From: an uncultured Alphaproteobacteria bacterium
GTDB taxonomy: Bacteria; Pseudomonadota; Alphaproteobacteria; Rhodobacterales; Rhodobacteraceae
Reading direction: 5' to 3'
DNA: 8,039 nucleotides
Assembly (NCBI GenBank): GCA_929200295.1
Contig: CAKMZE010000024.1
Location: 13,190-21,228 of the forward strand
Shown piece after piece: positions 1-5,735 of this stretch; the stretch's first letter is position 1; the number at the start of each line of letters is the position of its first letter. The notes under the pieces were generated by a model. That model was not told the DNA's origin, searched no databases, and was given only the letters and a program-made list of their open reading frames with translations. Position numbers and translations under genes: made by a program.

Positions 1-45
1 GATGACGGCATTGGCCGCATCTAAATAGTCTTTTGCAGTTTTCAT
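1..45 (-). CDS. N-terminal 15 codons of a gene leaving the window; possibly a rhodanese-like protein
   Basis: On the minus strand an ATG at 45-43 opens a frame that stays open to the left edge and reads MKTAKDYLDAANAVI. An AGAGGA ribosome-binding site sits about 6 nt upstream of the ATG, which supports a real start. The T-rich intrinsic terminator at 77-106 separates it from the response regulator upstream, so it probably has its own promoter in 46-76, although I could not pick out clear -35/-10 boxes. The sequence resembles the N-termini of small rhodanese-like proteins of roseobacters as I remember them, but 15 residues are too few to be sure. The product should be treated as unknown. Confidence 0.6.
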   Translation of the reverse strand, partial: MKTAKDYLDAANAVI

Positions 46-76
46 GGTGTGTCCTCTGTCATGAAGATGTTGCGCG

Positions 77-106
77 AAAAAAAGCCCGCGCACATGTGGC
101 GCGGGC
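77..106 (-). terminator. Rho-independent terminator of the response regulator gene
   Basis: A perfect 8-bp GC-only stem (GCCCGCGC at 84-91, GCGCGGGC at 99-106) encloses a 7-nt loop. It is bordered at 77-83 by seven A on the plus strand, which is a seven-U tail when read leftward. Stem followed directly by a U-run fits termination on the minus strand, about 95 nt after the stop of the response regulator and before the next leftward gene. Confidence 0.88.
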
Positions 107-124
107 AAGTCTAACAGGGAGGAT

Positions 125-146
125 GGTGGCATAAAATCCCGCCACC
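125..146. repeat. Second small inverted repeat in the 3' region of the response regulator
   Basis: GGTGGC at 125-130 and GCCACC at 141-146 can form a 6-bp stem with a 10-nt loop. It has no U-run behind it on either strand, so it is not a terminator by itself. It may be a second RNA hairpin in the 3' untranslated region of the response regulator message, or chance. Confidence 0.4.
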
Positions 147-200
147 TAGGAAGTGCGTCGCACACATACGATTTGGGAGGGAATCGCAGCGCGTCATCAT

Positions 201-887
201 CTACACATTCAAACGATAGCCGCCAGATTCGGTCACAAGAAGGCGGGCATTTGACGGTTCTGGTTCAATTTTTTGGCGAAGACGATAGATATGCGTTTCC
301 AATGTGTGGGTCGTGACCCCCGCATTATAGCCCCAAACCTCGTGCAAGAGCACATCGCGGGCAACAACGCCGTCGTTCACCCGGTAAAGATACTTGAGGA
401 TATTTGTTTCCTTCTCGGTCAGCCTGATTTTTTGTTCGGTTTCAGTCAGTAACAGTTTTTGCGCAGGCTTAAATGTATATGGCCCGATTTGGAAAACCGC
501 GTCTTCGGATTGCTCATGCGTGCGCAATTGGCTGCGTAAACGGGCCAATAACACGGGAAATTTAAACGGCTTTGACACGTAATCATTTGCGCCAGCATCA
601 AGACCATAGATCGTATCAGCGTCACTATCTTGCGCGGTGAGCATGATAATTGGGCATTTTACGCCTTGTTTGCGGATCAGGCGGCAGAGCTCGCGGCCAT
701 CCGTATCTGGCAGGCCCACATCAAGGATGATCAGGTCATATAGGCTCTCTTTCACCTTCATCAGCGCTGACGCGCCATCGTCGGCTTCGAAAACATCGAA
801 GTCTTCGGTCATGATCAACTGCTCGCCCAAGGCTTCGCGCAGATCATCATCATCATCGACGAGTAAGATTTTTTTGAGCTGAGACAT
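201..887 (-). CDS. OmpR/PhoB-family two-component response regulator
   Basis: A 228-residue cytoplasmic transcription factor of normal length for the OmpR/PhoB family. Residues 6-120 form the receiver domain: acidic pocket at D11/D12, phosphoacceptor D56 in the stretch DLIILDVGLPDTDG, switch threonine T84 and lysine K106 before P107. Residues 130-228 form the winged-helix DNA-binding domain, with LTEKETNILKYL and the recognition-helix/wing region around THTLETHIYRLRQKIEP. The ATG at 887-885 is preceded by AAGGAG with a 7-nt gap to the start, which fixes it. Residues 11-15 are five aspartates, all GAT codons. No histidine kinase is adjacent on either visible side, so it is an orphan here and its signal and partner cannot be named. 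It is monocistronic, with a terminator at 77-106 and a divergent promoter region shared with ribA. I could not assign it to CenR, ChvI or another named regulator. Confidence 0.95.
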   Translation of the reverse strand: MSQLKKILLVDDDDDLREALGEQLIMTEDFDVFEADDGASALMKVKESLYDLIILDVGLPDTDGRELCRLIRKQGVKCPIIMLTAQDSDADTIYGLDAGANDYVSKPFKFPVLLARLRSQLRTHEQSEDAVFQIGPYTFKPAQKLLLTETEQKIRLTEKETNILKYLYRVNDGVVARDVLLHEVWGYNAGVTTHTLETHIYRLRQKIEPEPSNARLLVTESGGYRLNV

Positions 888-1043
888 ATGGTGGCTCCTT
901 TGTGTGTTGTGCTAAATGTGTGATGATGACACGGTTTGGGCAAGTCAGAGAGCGCGGTTTTCACACGGACGTGTGATATCGCGATGTAATGTTTCAATTT
1001 CACGCCTGTATAGCGGCATATTGAAATATTTTAGAGGTGCGTC
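888..1043. promoter_or_regulatory. Divergent intergenic region between the response regulator and ribA
   Basis: These 156 nt must hold the promoters of both the leftward response regulator and the rightward ribA. Visible elements are the 16-bp inverted repeat at 961-976, an 8-bp palindrome ATCGCGAT at 978-985, and a longer-range inverted repeat TTTCAAT (992-998) / ATTGAAA (1020-1026) in the ribA leader. The ribA ribosome-binding site AGAGGT lies at 1033-1038, 5 nt before its ATG. No convincing -35/-10 pair could be chosen by eye, and I see nothing like an FMN riboswitch. Confidence 0.6.
961..976. promoter_or_regulatory. Candidate operator: perfect inverted repeat TCACACGGACGTGTGA
   Basis: Two perfect 7-bp arms, TCACACG and CGTGTGA, flank a 2-bp centre. 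It lies 74 bp upstream of the response regulator start and 67 bp upstream of the ribA start, where an operator acting on either gene could sit. The form suits a dimeric regulator. OmpR-family proteins usually bind direct repeats, so autoregulation by the neighbouring regulator is not the obvious reading. The binding protein is unknown. Confidence 0.45.
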
Positions 1044-2123
1044 ATGGGGCTAGGCCCGGATCAGACAGAGCGGATAGCCCGCGCGCGGAGCGATTTACGC
1101 ATGGGTGTGCCGATTATTATCAGGCAGGCGACGGGATATGCGTTGGTCTTTGCGATTGAAACACTCTCACCTGCGCGACTATTGGATGCGCGGGGTTGTG
1201 GGCCTGAGCCGGTGCTTGCGATCACGGCGCGGCGGGCTGCAACGCTGAAAGCGCATGCTTATGATGGTGATCTGGCCCGGATTGTCGTGCCTGCGCATGC
1301 TGATGTAAAATGGATCAATGCGATTGCAGATCCTGCGGGTGATTTGCACACCCCGATGAAAGGCCCGTTCCAAAGTTTGCGCGGCGGGGATGCGGGGCTT
1401 TATCGGGCTGCGATCACCCTTGCTAAGGCCGCGCGTCTTTTGCCTGCGGTACTTGTGGTGGAATTTGATCAAAATGCGGGGGCATTGCCCGCAGACCTCA
1501 CTCTCATTGAGCATTCGGATATCACGGATGCGGTGACGCCGTTGCAGCATGTTGTTGCGGCGCGTTTACCGTTGACGGTGTCAGAAACCGGGCGTTTACA
1601 TATTTTCCGCCCCGAAGACGGGAGCGAAGAGCATTACGCGATTGAGATCGGTACGCCCCAGCGCGATGCACCTGTGCTCGCCCGGCTGCACTCGGCCTGT
1701 TTAACGGGTGACCTCTTGGGGTCATTGAAATGCGACTGTGGCCCACAGCTGCGCGGTGCGATGGCGCAGATGGGGACAGAGGGGGCGGGTATTCTTCTAT
1801 ACCTCAACCAAGAGGGCCGCGGGATCGGTCTGGCCAATAAGATGCGTGCATATGCGTTGCAAGATCAGGGTTTCGATACGGTCGAGGCCAACCATAGGCT
1901 CGGGTTCGAAGATGATGAGCGTGATTTTCGGATTGGCGCGCAAATCTTGCAGCAAATGGGATTTGGACAGGTGCGTTTGCTCACCAACAACCCCGCAAAG
2001 ATTAAACGGCTCGAGAGCTGCGGGTTACATGTGACCGAACGCGTGCCTTTGCGCGTTGGGGAAAACCCGCATAACCATGACTACCTCGCCACCAAAGCCG
2101 CGAAATCGGGGCATATGTTGTGA
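1044..2123 (+). CDS. ribA: GTP cyclohydrolase II with degenerate N-terminal RibB-like domain
   Basis: The 359-residue protein has an active-looking GTP cyclohydrolase II domain (about 175-359), which opens GTP to 2,5-diamino-6-ribosylamino-4(3H)-pyrimidinone 5'-phosphate, formate and pyrophosphate, the first step of riboflavin synthesis. Zinc ligands are C219, C230 and C232 (HSACLTGD, KCDCG). Y270 and R293 correspond to essential E. coli Tyr105 and Arg128, and LNQEGRGIGL and LLTNNPAK are intact. E. coli RibA is only 196 residues. The extra N-terminus follows the order of 3,4-dihydroxybutanone-4-phosphate synthase: LVFAIE near 34-39, GGDAGLYRAAITLAKAARL at 114-132, VVEFDQNAGALP at 138-149. It lacks the acidic DREDEGD loop and the conserved GH histidine, so this half should be inactive. 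ATG follows AGAGGT by 5 nt. The stop overlaps the next start (GTGA). No other rib gene is nearby. Confidence 0.95.
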   Translation: MGLGPDQTERIARARSDLRMGVPIIIRQATGYALVFAIETLSPARLLDARGCGPEPVLAITARRAATLKAHAYDGDLARIVVPAHADVKWINAIADPAGDLHTPMKGPFQSLRGGDAGLYRAAITLAKAARLLPAVLVVEFDQNAGALPADLTLIEHSDITDAVTPLQHVVAARLPLTVSETGRLHIFRPEDGSEEHYAIEIGTPQRDAPVLARLHSACLTGDLLGSLKCDCGPQLRGAMAQMGTEGAGILLYLNQEGRGIGLANKMRAYALQDQGFDTVEANHRLGFEDDERDFRIGAQILQQMGFGQVRLLTNNPAKIKRLESCGLHVTERVPLRVGENPHNHDYLATKAAKSGHML

Positions 2124-2626
2124 GCCTTTCGTGGCGCGCAAGTGATCTGGTGGTCATGCCAACGCATCTGCGGTTTATGAACCGCCGTTTCCCGCGCACA
2201 ATCGGGCAGGGCGGGATCACATCGACGAAACGCGAGGGTGATGGCGCAACGCCCAGAGGTGTGCATCAGATCGTTGGGATGCTTTATCGCCCGGACCGCA
2301 TGACGCCCTCCACAAGCTGGGCAAAACCGATGAGACCGGGTGATTTATGGTCTGATGATGTGTCTGACCCAGCCTATAATACGCTTGTGCGTTTCCCCCA
2401 TGCATTCCGTCATGAGGCGATGCGCCGTGCTGACCCGATGTATGATCTCGTGCTGCTCACTGATTGGAATTGGCCAGAGGTCACGCCGGGTAAGGGCTCT
2501 GCCATTTTCATCCACCAATGGCGCAGGCCAGGGTGGCCTACAGCAGGCTGCATCGGGTTGCGGCGCGATCATTTGCACTGGATTGCAAGCCGTCTCACAT
2601 CACAATCACGCCTTGTTATTGGATAA
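2120..2626 (+). CDS. YkuD-type L,D-transpeptidase-like protein without signal peptide
   Basis: A 168-residue protein of the YkuD / L,D-transpeptidase catalytic-domain family. Family members form or exchange cross-links to diaminopimelate in peptidoglycan through a cysteine nucleophile. Seen here are the KREGDGATPRG segment (38-47), H132 in IFIHQWRRPG, and C144 in PTAGCIGL, which fit the family's His...Gly-Cys signature. It starts with GTG at 2120, overlapping the ribA stop by 4 nt (GTGA), so translation is probably coupled; there is no separate ribosome-binding site. An in-frame stop at 2078-2080 leaves no room for a signal peptide upstream, and the N-terminus MSLSWRASDLVV is not one, although most family members act in the periplasm. 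It may be cytoplasmic, use another export route, or have another substrate. Family assignment is firm; function is inferred. Confidence 0.85.
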   Translation: MSLSWRASDLVVMPTHLRFMNRRFPRTIGQGGITSTKREGDGATPRGVHQIVGMLYRPDRMTPSTSWAKPMRPGDLWSDDVSDPAYNTLVRFPHAFRHEAMRRADPMYDLVLLTDWNWPEVTPGKGSAIFIHQWRRPGWPTAGCIGLRRDHLHWIASRLTSQSRLVIG

Positions 2627-2673
2627 CCGCTGGACCTTCGCTTAGGTTTTAGGCAAACAACGAGGCGAATAAT

Positions 2674-3177
2674 ATGAAGCACCAAGGCACTTTCATGACC
2701 CCAGAAGACATTGCGCAGCTGCCCTACCGTCCCTGTGTTGGGATTATGCTGGTGAATACCCGTGGGCACGTGTTTGTCGGGCAACGCAAGGACAATGATC
2801 AGGACGCCTGGCAAATGCCGCAGGGGGGTGTTGATCCCGGCGAAACCACACGCGACGCAGCATTGCGTGAGCTTGAGGAAGAAACGGGCATCTTAGAAAA
2901 GCTGGTGACAATTGAGGCCGAAAGCCTCGGGTTGATCCCATATGATCTGCCTCATACGCTCGTCCCGACGCTGTGGAACGGGCGCTATAAAGGCCAAGAG
3001 CAGAAATGGTTCCTGCTGCGGTTTCACGGCACAGATCATGACGTGAACATCGCAACAGAGCATCAAGAGTTTTCCGAGTGGAAATGGATGCCAAAGGAAG
3101 AGCTGATCGATAATATCGTTCCGTTCAAAAGAGAAGTTTACACGCGCGTTTTGGCCGAGTTTGCAGAGAAGCTGTAA
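2674..3177 (+). CDS. rppH: RNA pyrophosphohydrolase (Nudix hydrolase)
   Basis: A 167-residue Nudix protein matching RppH/NudH, which converts the 5'-triphosphate end of mRNA to monophosphate and so opens it to RNase E decay; relatives also cleave dinucleoside polyphosphates. The Nudix box is complete from G51: E57, then R65-E66, E69-E70 and G72, with the metal-binding glutamates present. The RppH-type lead-in YRPCVGIMLVN (18-28) and WQMPQGG (46-52) are present. The ATG at 2674 has GAGG at 2662-2665 with an 8-nt gap. An in-frame ATG at 2698 (giving MTPEDIAQLPYRP, closer to the usual family N-terminus) also has an AAGG before it, so the true start may be eight codons later. It lies 47 nt after the YkuD-like gene on the same strand, with no terminator seen between, and is probably cotranscribed. 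Confidence 0.94.
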   Translation: MKHQGTFMTPEDIAQLPYRPCVGIMLVNTRGHVFVGQRKDNDQDAWQMPQGGVDPGETTRDAALRELEEETGILEKLVTIEAESLGLIPYDLPHTLVPTLWNGRYKGQEQKWFLLRFHGTDHDVNIATEHQEFSEWKWMPKEELIDNIVPFKREVYTRVLAEFAEKL

Positions 3178-3197
3178 GCGGCGACCTGTAAACCAGT

Positions 3198-3216
3198 GGT
3201 TAACGCAGCGTTAACC
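3198..3216. promoter_or_regulatory. Perfect dyad containing TTAA-N7-TTAA, candidate CtrA site
   Basis: GGTTAACGC and GCGTTAACC are perfect 9-bp arms around a single central A. Within it the TTAA at 3200-3203 and the TTAA at 3211-3214 are exactly 7 bp apart, the spacing of the full binding motif of the alphaproteobacterial master regulator CtrA. It lies 61-79 bp upstream of the KAS III start. A second, overlapping dyad AACCAGTGGTT occupies 3191-3201. The perfect symmetry would also suit another dimeric repressor. A one-base centre and no U-run argue against a terminator for rppH. Confidence 0.55.
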
Positions 3217-3228
3217 TAGACATATGAG
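3200..3228 (+). promoter_or_regulatory. Possible promoter of the KAS III-like gene
   Basis: TTAACG (3200-3205) and TATGAG (3223-3228) each match four of six bases of the sigma-70 consensus, with a 17-bp spacer. The -35 box coincides with the first TTAA of the dyad, so a protein bound there would directly control it. Transcription would start near 3235, about 40 nt before the gene. Picked by eye and tentative. Confidence 0.35.
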
Positions 3229-3276
3229 CCCCTGTCGCGTGATGATACCGCAACGAGTGTTGATAAGAGGCTTGAA

Positions 3277-4395
3277 ATGCACAGTGTTGCCATCACTGGG
3301 ACAGGGGTATTCACACCCAAAGAGGTGATTACCAATGCCGATCTTGTCACGGCCTATAATGCCTATGTCGATCACTTTAACGCATCCCACGTGGCTGACA
3401 TTGCCGCAGGTACCGTGGATGAGAAAACCCATTCATCCGCTGATTTCATTCTCGCGGCCTCGGGTATTGAGCAGCGTTATGTGATGGACAAATCTGGCGT
3501 GCTTGACCCGGCGCGGATGTATCCGCGCCTATCTGTGCGTGATGATGATGCCCCGAGCCTGATGGCTGAAATGGGCTGCGACGCGGCCCGGCAGGCGCTG
3601 GATCAATCCGGCTGCGCTGCACAAGACATCGACTTGATCATCTGTGCCGCCTCCAATCATGAACGCGCCTATCCTGCGATTGCTGTTGAAATGCAGGCCT
3701 TGCTCGGGACTGCAGGGTTTGCTTTCGATATGAATGTTGCGTGCTCTTCGGCAACCTTTGGTATGCAAACGGCTGCGGATATGATCCGCTCAGGCTCTAT
3801 CCGCCGGGCTTTGGTGATTAACCCCGAGATTTGCAGCGCGCATCTGGAATGGCGCGATAGGGACTGCCATTTCATCTTTGGCGATGTGGCCACTGCGGCT
3901 GTGTTGGAAAGGGACGAAAACCTCAGCCATCCGCATTTCAAAATCCTCTCCACACGCTGTGCCACGCAGTATTCCAATAACATCCGTAACAATAACGGAT
4001 TTCTGCGCCGCACGCGGGATCAGATGGAAGACCGCCGCGATATGCAGTTTATGCAAAACGGGCGGAAAGTGTTCAAAGAGGTGCTGCCATTGGTCAGCGA
4101 TCATATCGCGGCACATATGGATGAGACGGGCATCACCCGAGACCAGATCAAACGGCTCTGGCTGCATCAGGCCAATAAATCCATGAATGATTATATCGGC
4201 AAAAAGGTCCTTGGCCGCGTGCCAGAACCGGGCGAACAGCCCAATATTTTACAAGATTACGCCAATACATCCTCAGCCGGGTCGATCATCGCGTTTTCGC
4301 AATACTCAGACGATCTGAGCAAAGGAGAAACCGGGTTAATCTGCTCGTTTGGGGCGGGGTATTCTGTGGGGTCCGTGATCGTGCAGCGAGGATAA
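3277..4395 (+). CDS. Beta-ketoacyl-ACP synthase III-like condensing enzyme, long form
   Basis: A 372-residue thiolase-fold enzyme of the KAS III (FabH) family. These enzymes condense an acyl-CoA with malonyl-ACP (or use another acyl donor) by Claisen condensation in the cytoplasm. The catalytic triad is visible: C156 in DMNVACSSATFG, H297 in WLHQAN and N330 in YANTSSAGS; the C-terminal glycine-rich SFGAGYSVGSV is intact. It is about 50 residues longer than housekeeping FabH, with extra sequence around 25-90 and 228-262. From memory it closely resembles Pseudomonas aeruginosa PA3286, reported to take medium-chain acyl-CoA from beta-oxidation into fatty acid synthesis; that parallel is inference. 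The ATG has AAGAGG 6 nt upstream. It is not next to plsX or other fab genes, so it is probably not the essential FabH. It appears to be its own unit with a CtrA-like site upstream and meets arsH tail to tail. Confidence 0.9.
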   Translation: MHSVAITGTGVFTPKEVITNADLVTAYNAYVDHFNASHVADIAAGTVDEKTHSSADFILAASGIEQRYVMDKSGVLDPARMYPRLSVRDDDAPSLMAEMGCDAARQALDQSGCAAQDIDLIICAASNHERAYPAIAVEMQALLGTAGFAFDMNVACSSATFGMQTAADMIRSGSIRRALVINPEICSAHLEWRDRDCHFIFGDVATAAVLERDENLSHPHFKILSTRCATQYSNNIRNNNGFLRRTRDQMEDRRDMQFMQNGRKVFKEVLPLVSDHIAAHMDETGITRDQIKRLWLHQANKSMNDYIGKKVLGRVPEPGEQPNILQDYANTSSAGSIIAFSQYSDDLSKGETGLICSFGAGYSVGSVIVQRG

Positions 4396-4406
4396 GCTAT
4401 AGCTTA
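4393..4406. repeat. 14-bp perfect palindrome across the convergent KAS III / arsH stops
   Basis: TAAGCTATAGCTTA reads the same on both strands. It contains the KAS III stop (TAA, 4393-4395) and the arsH stop (TAG on the minus strand, 4399-4397). As RNA it could fold only a 5-bp stem with a 4-nt loop and no U-run, so it is at best a weak bidirectional terminator. Confidence 0.5.
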
Positions 4407-5110
4407 CTGACACGCTCATGCACCTTTTGTGCATCCTCGACACGTTCTGAATAACGGTTAACCAAATCGGGGGTACGCGTGCGCGTCATATAGGTAAAGC
4501 GCACCAGCTCTTCCATCACATCGACGATCCGGTTGTAAAGCGGCGAAGGCTTCATCCGCCCCTTTTCAAACTGGTTCCAGGCAGCGGGGACAGAGGATTG
4601 GTTTGGAATTGTCACCATTCGCATCCAACGACCCAAAATGCGCATCTGATTAACCGCATTGAACGACTGTGAGCCGCCACAGACTTGCATCACGGCGAGG
4701 GTCTTGCCTTGGGTAGGGCGAATGCCGCCAATGGGCGCTAAGGGCAGCCAATCGATCTGTGTTTTCATGATGCCGGTCATTGCACCATGCCGTTCTGGGC
4801 TGCTCCAGACCATGGCTTCTGACCAGAGCGCGAGATCGCGCAGTTCGACGACTTTGGGGTGGGATGCATCTGCATCATCGGGCAAGGGCAACCCTGATGG
4901 GTGAAAGAACTTTACCTCGCACCCATGTGCTTTGAGAACGCGCGCGCCCTCTTCTGCGGCGGCACGCGAATAGCTTGTGTCGCGCAGTGATCCATAAAGG
5001 ATCAGGATGCGGGGTGGATGCCGGGGGTCATCAGCGCCAATGAGTGACGTAGCGTCAATTTTTTGAAAATGGGCCGGATCGATGTTCGGAAGGTCGCTTA
5101 AATCCAACAA
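4397..5110 (-). CDS. arsH: ArsH, NADPH-dependent FMN reductase / organoarsenical oxidase
   Basis: A 237-residue flavodoxin-like protein matching ArsH along its length. ArsH uses FMN and NADPH; studied members oxidise trivalent organoarsenicals and reduce quinones or dyes. The FMN phosphate loop is GSLRDTSYSR (40-49), the SPERHGAMTGIMK segment (104-116) carries the family signature, and GGSQSFNAVNQMR (145-157) and WMRMVTIPNQSS (162-173) are typical. No ATG lies upstream of residue 100, and the conserved DLPNIDPAHF near the N-terminus requires a start at TTG 5110-5108 or the next codon, also TTG, with a weak AGG upstream. It begins 6 nt after the stop of the helix-turn-helix-like gene, so the two form an operon. 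No arsR, arsB, acr3 or arsC is visible, which leaves a general flavin reductase role open. Confidence 0.92.
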   Translation of the reverse strand: MLDLSDLPNIDPAHFQKIDATSLIGADDPRHPPRILILYGSLRDTSYSRAAAEEGARVLKAHGCEVKFFHPSGLPLPDDADASHPKVVELRDLALWSEAMVWSSPERHGAMTGIMKTQIDWLPLAPIGGIRPTQGKTLAVMQVCGGSQSFNAVNQMRILGRWMRMVTIPNQSSVPAAWNQFEKGRMKPSPLYNRIVDVMEELVRFTYMTRTRTPDLVNRYSERVEDAQKVHERVSKL

Positions 5111-5116
5111 ACCAGC

Positions 5117-5569
5117 CTAATTGTTATCATCTTCGAGATGGAGTTTCATTTCCAACAACACCTTTTGCAAGGCCGTGGTTTCACGCAAAAGCCGCTTTGC
5201 CTCATTCGCCGAGATGATGCCATCCTCAATGGATTGATTGTACTCACCCATGAGCATCGCGAACCGTTGGCTCAGCTTGATCACATCAGCATTGATCCCG
5301 CCTTCAGAGTTATTGCGTTCCCCATCATAGGATAGCGTAATGCCACGCATTTCAGCCAAAGCTGATGTAACATGAGGGTATGATGACGCCGCTTCGAGTG
5401 CGGCAACCGCATCAACGGGCATATAACGGTCTGAATGCTCGTCTGCATCAGAGTAATACCGGCCCAATGTTGCTTTGGATTTTCCGGTTAATTTGCAGGC
5501 ATTTTCAATGCCGACGTCTTTTACCAACGCCTCAGTATGACGCTTAAGATAGCTGCTATATCCGCTCAT
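5117..5569 (-). CDS. Small helix-turn-helix-like protein upstream of arsH, function unknown
   Basis: A 150-residue protein I cannot name. Residues 14-41 (VKDVGIENACKLTGKSKATLGRYYSD, read in pieces) have the spacing of a helix-turn-helix, and the following MPVDAVAALEAASSYPHVTSAL recalls CII-like phage regulators or small Cro-like proteins; this is a weak similarity from memory. The second half (about 92-148) is polar and probably helical, perhaps a dimerisation coiled coil, ending in an acidic EDDNN tail. No metal-binding cysteine pair of the ArsR type is present. I chose ATG 5569-5567 because AAGGGA lies 7 nt upstream; an in-frame TTG at 5623 would add 18 residues with no better ribosome-binding site. 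It is followed 6 nt later by arsH on the same strand, so it may control or simply accompany arsH. It is divergent from tdk. Confidence 0.75.
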   Translation of the reverse strand: MSGYSSYLKRHTEALVKDVGIENACKLTGKSKATLGRYYSDADEHSDRYMPVDAVAALEAASSYPHVTSALAEMRGITLSYDGERNNSEGGINADVIKLSQRFAMLMGEYNQSIEDGIISANEAKRLLRETTALQKVLLEMKLHLEDDNN

Positions 5570-5735
5570 ACGCGTTCCCTTTATCGTCACCTGTACGTCT
5601 ATTTGCGTACGTATCTGTCCCAATCATGACACCTACTGCATTATTGGCCAAAAATCCAACCCTGAATAATTGTTTGGTATTTGCAAGGGTTGCCGCCAGT
5701 TGTGGTCAGTGGCGTGTCGCGCTAATTAGTCCGGC
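5570..5735. promoter_or_regulatory. Divergent intergenic region between the HTH-like gene and tdk
   Basis: These 166 nt must contain promoters for the leftward pair and for tdk. Next to the HTH-like gene, GTACGT occurs at 5593-5598 and again at 5607-5612; aligned over 14 bp the two units agree at 10 positions, a possible operator for the gene's own product. Next to tdk, TTGTGG (5700-5705) and TAATTA (5723-5728) stand 17 bp apart, though the latter is a poor -10 match. No ribosome-binding site precedes the tdk ATG. Confidence 0.4.
5593..5612. repeat. Tandem direct repeat GTACGT, 14-bp period, candidate operator
   Basis: Two copies of GTACGT start at 5593 and 5607, 24 bp or more upstream of the HTH-like gene start. 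Each contains the palindrome GTAC, so the pair can also be read as an inverted repeat. The place is right for autoregulation, but no binding protein is known. Confidence 0.3.

Noticed and set aside
125..146. GGTGGC/GCCACC hairpin as a terminator
   Set aside because: No U-run on either side; the hairpin at 77-106 is the convincing terminator.
888..1043. FMN riboswitch upstream of ribA
   Set aside because: The region is short and I see none of the conserved multi-stem pattern of the RFN element, only simple inverted repeats.
3198..3216. Dyad as an intrinsic terminator of rppH
   Set aside because: Its one-base centre leaves little loop and no U-run follows on either strand; position before the next gene suits an operator better.
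3529..4167. Long antisense open frames inside the KAS III gene (and similar ones inside ribA, rppH, tdk and the dehydrogenase)
   Set aside because: They oppose genes with full catalytic motifs, have arginine- and cysteine-rich atypical composition, and lack ribosome-binding sites; they are by-products of coding bias.
5570..5623. 18-residue N-terminal extension of the HTH-like protein from a TTG at 5623
   Set aside because: The internal ATG at 5569 has AAGGGA at good distance, and the extension would cover the likely promoter and direct repeat.
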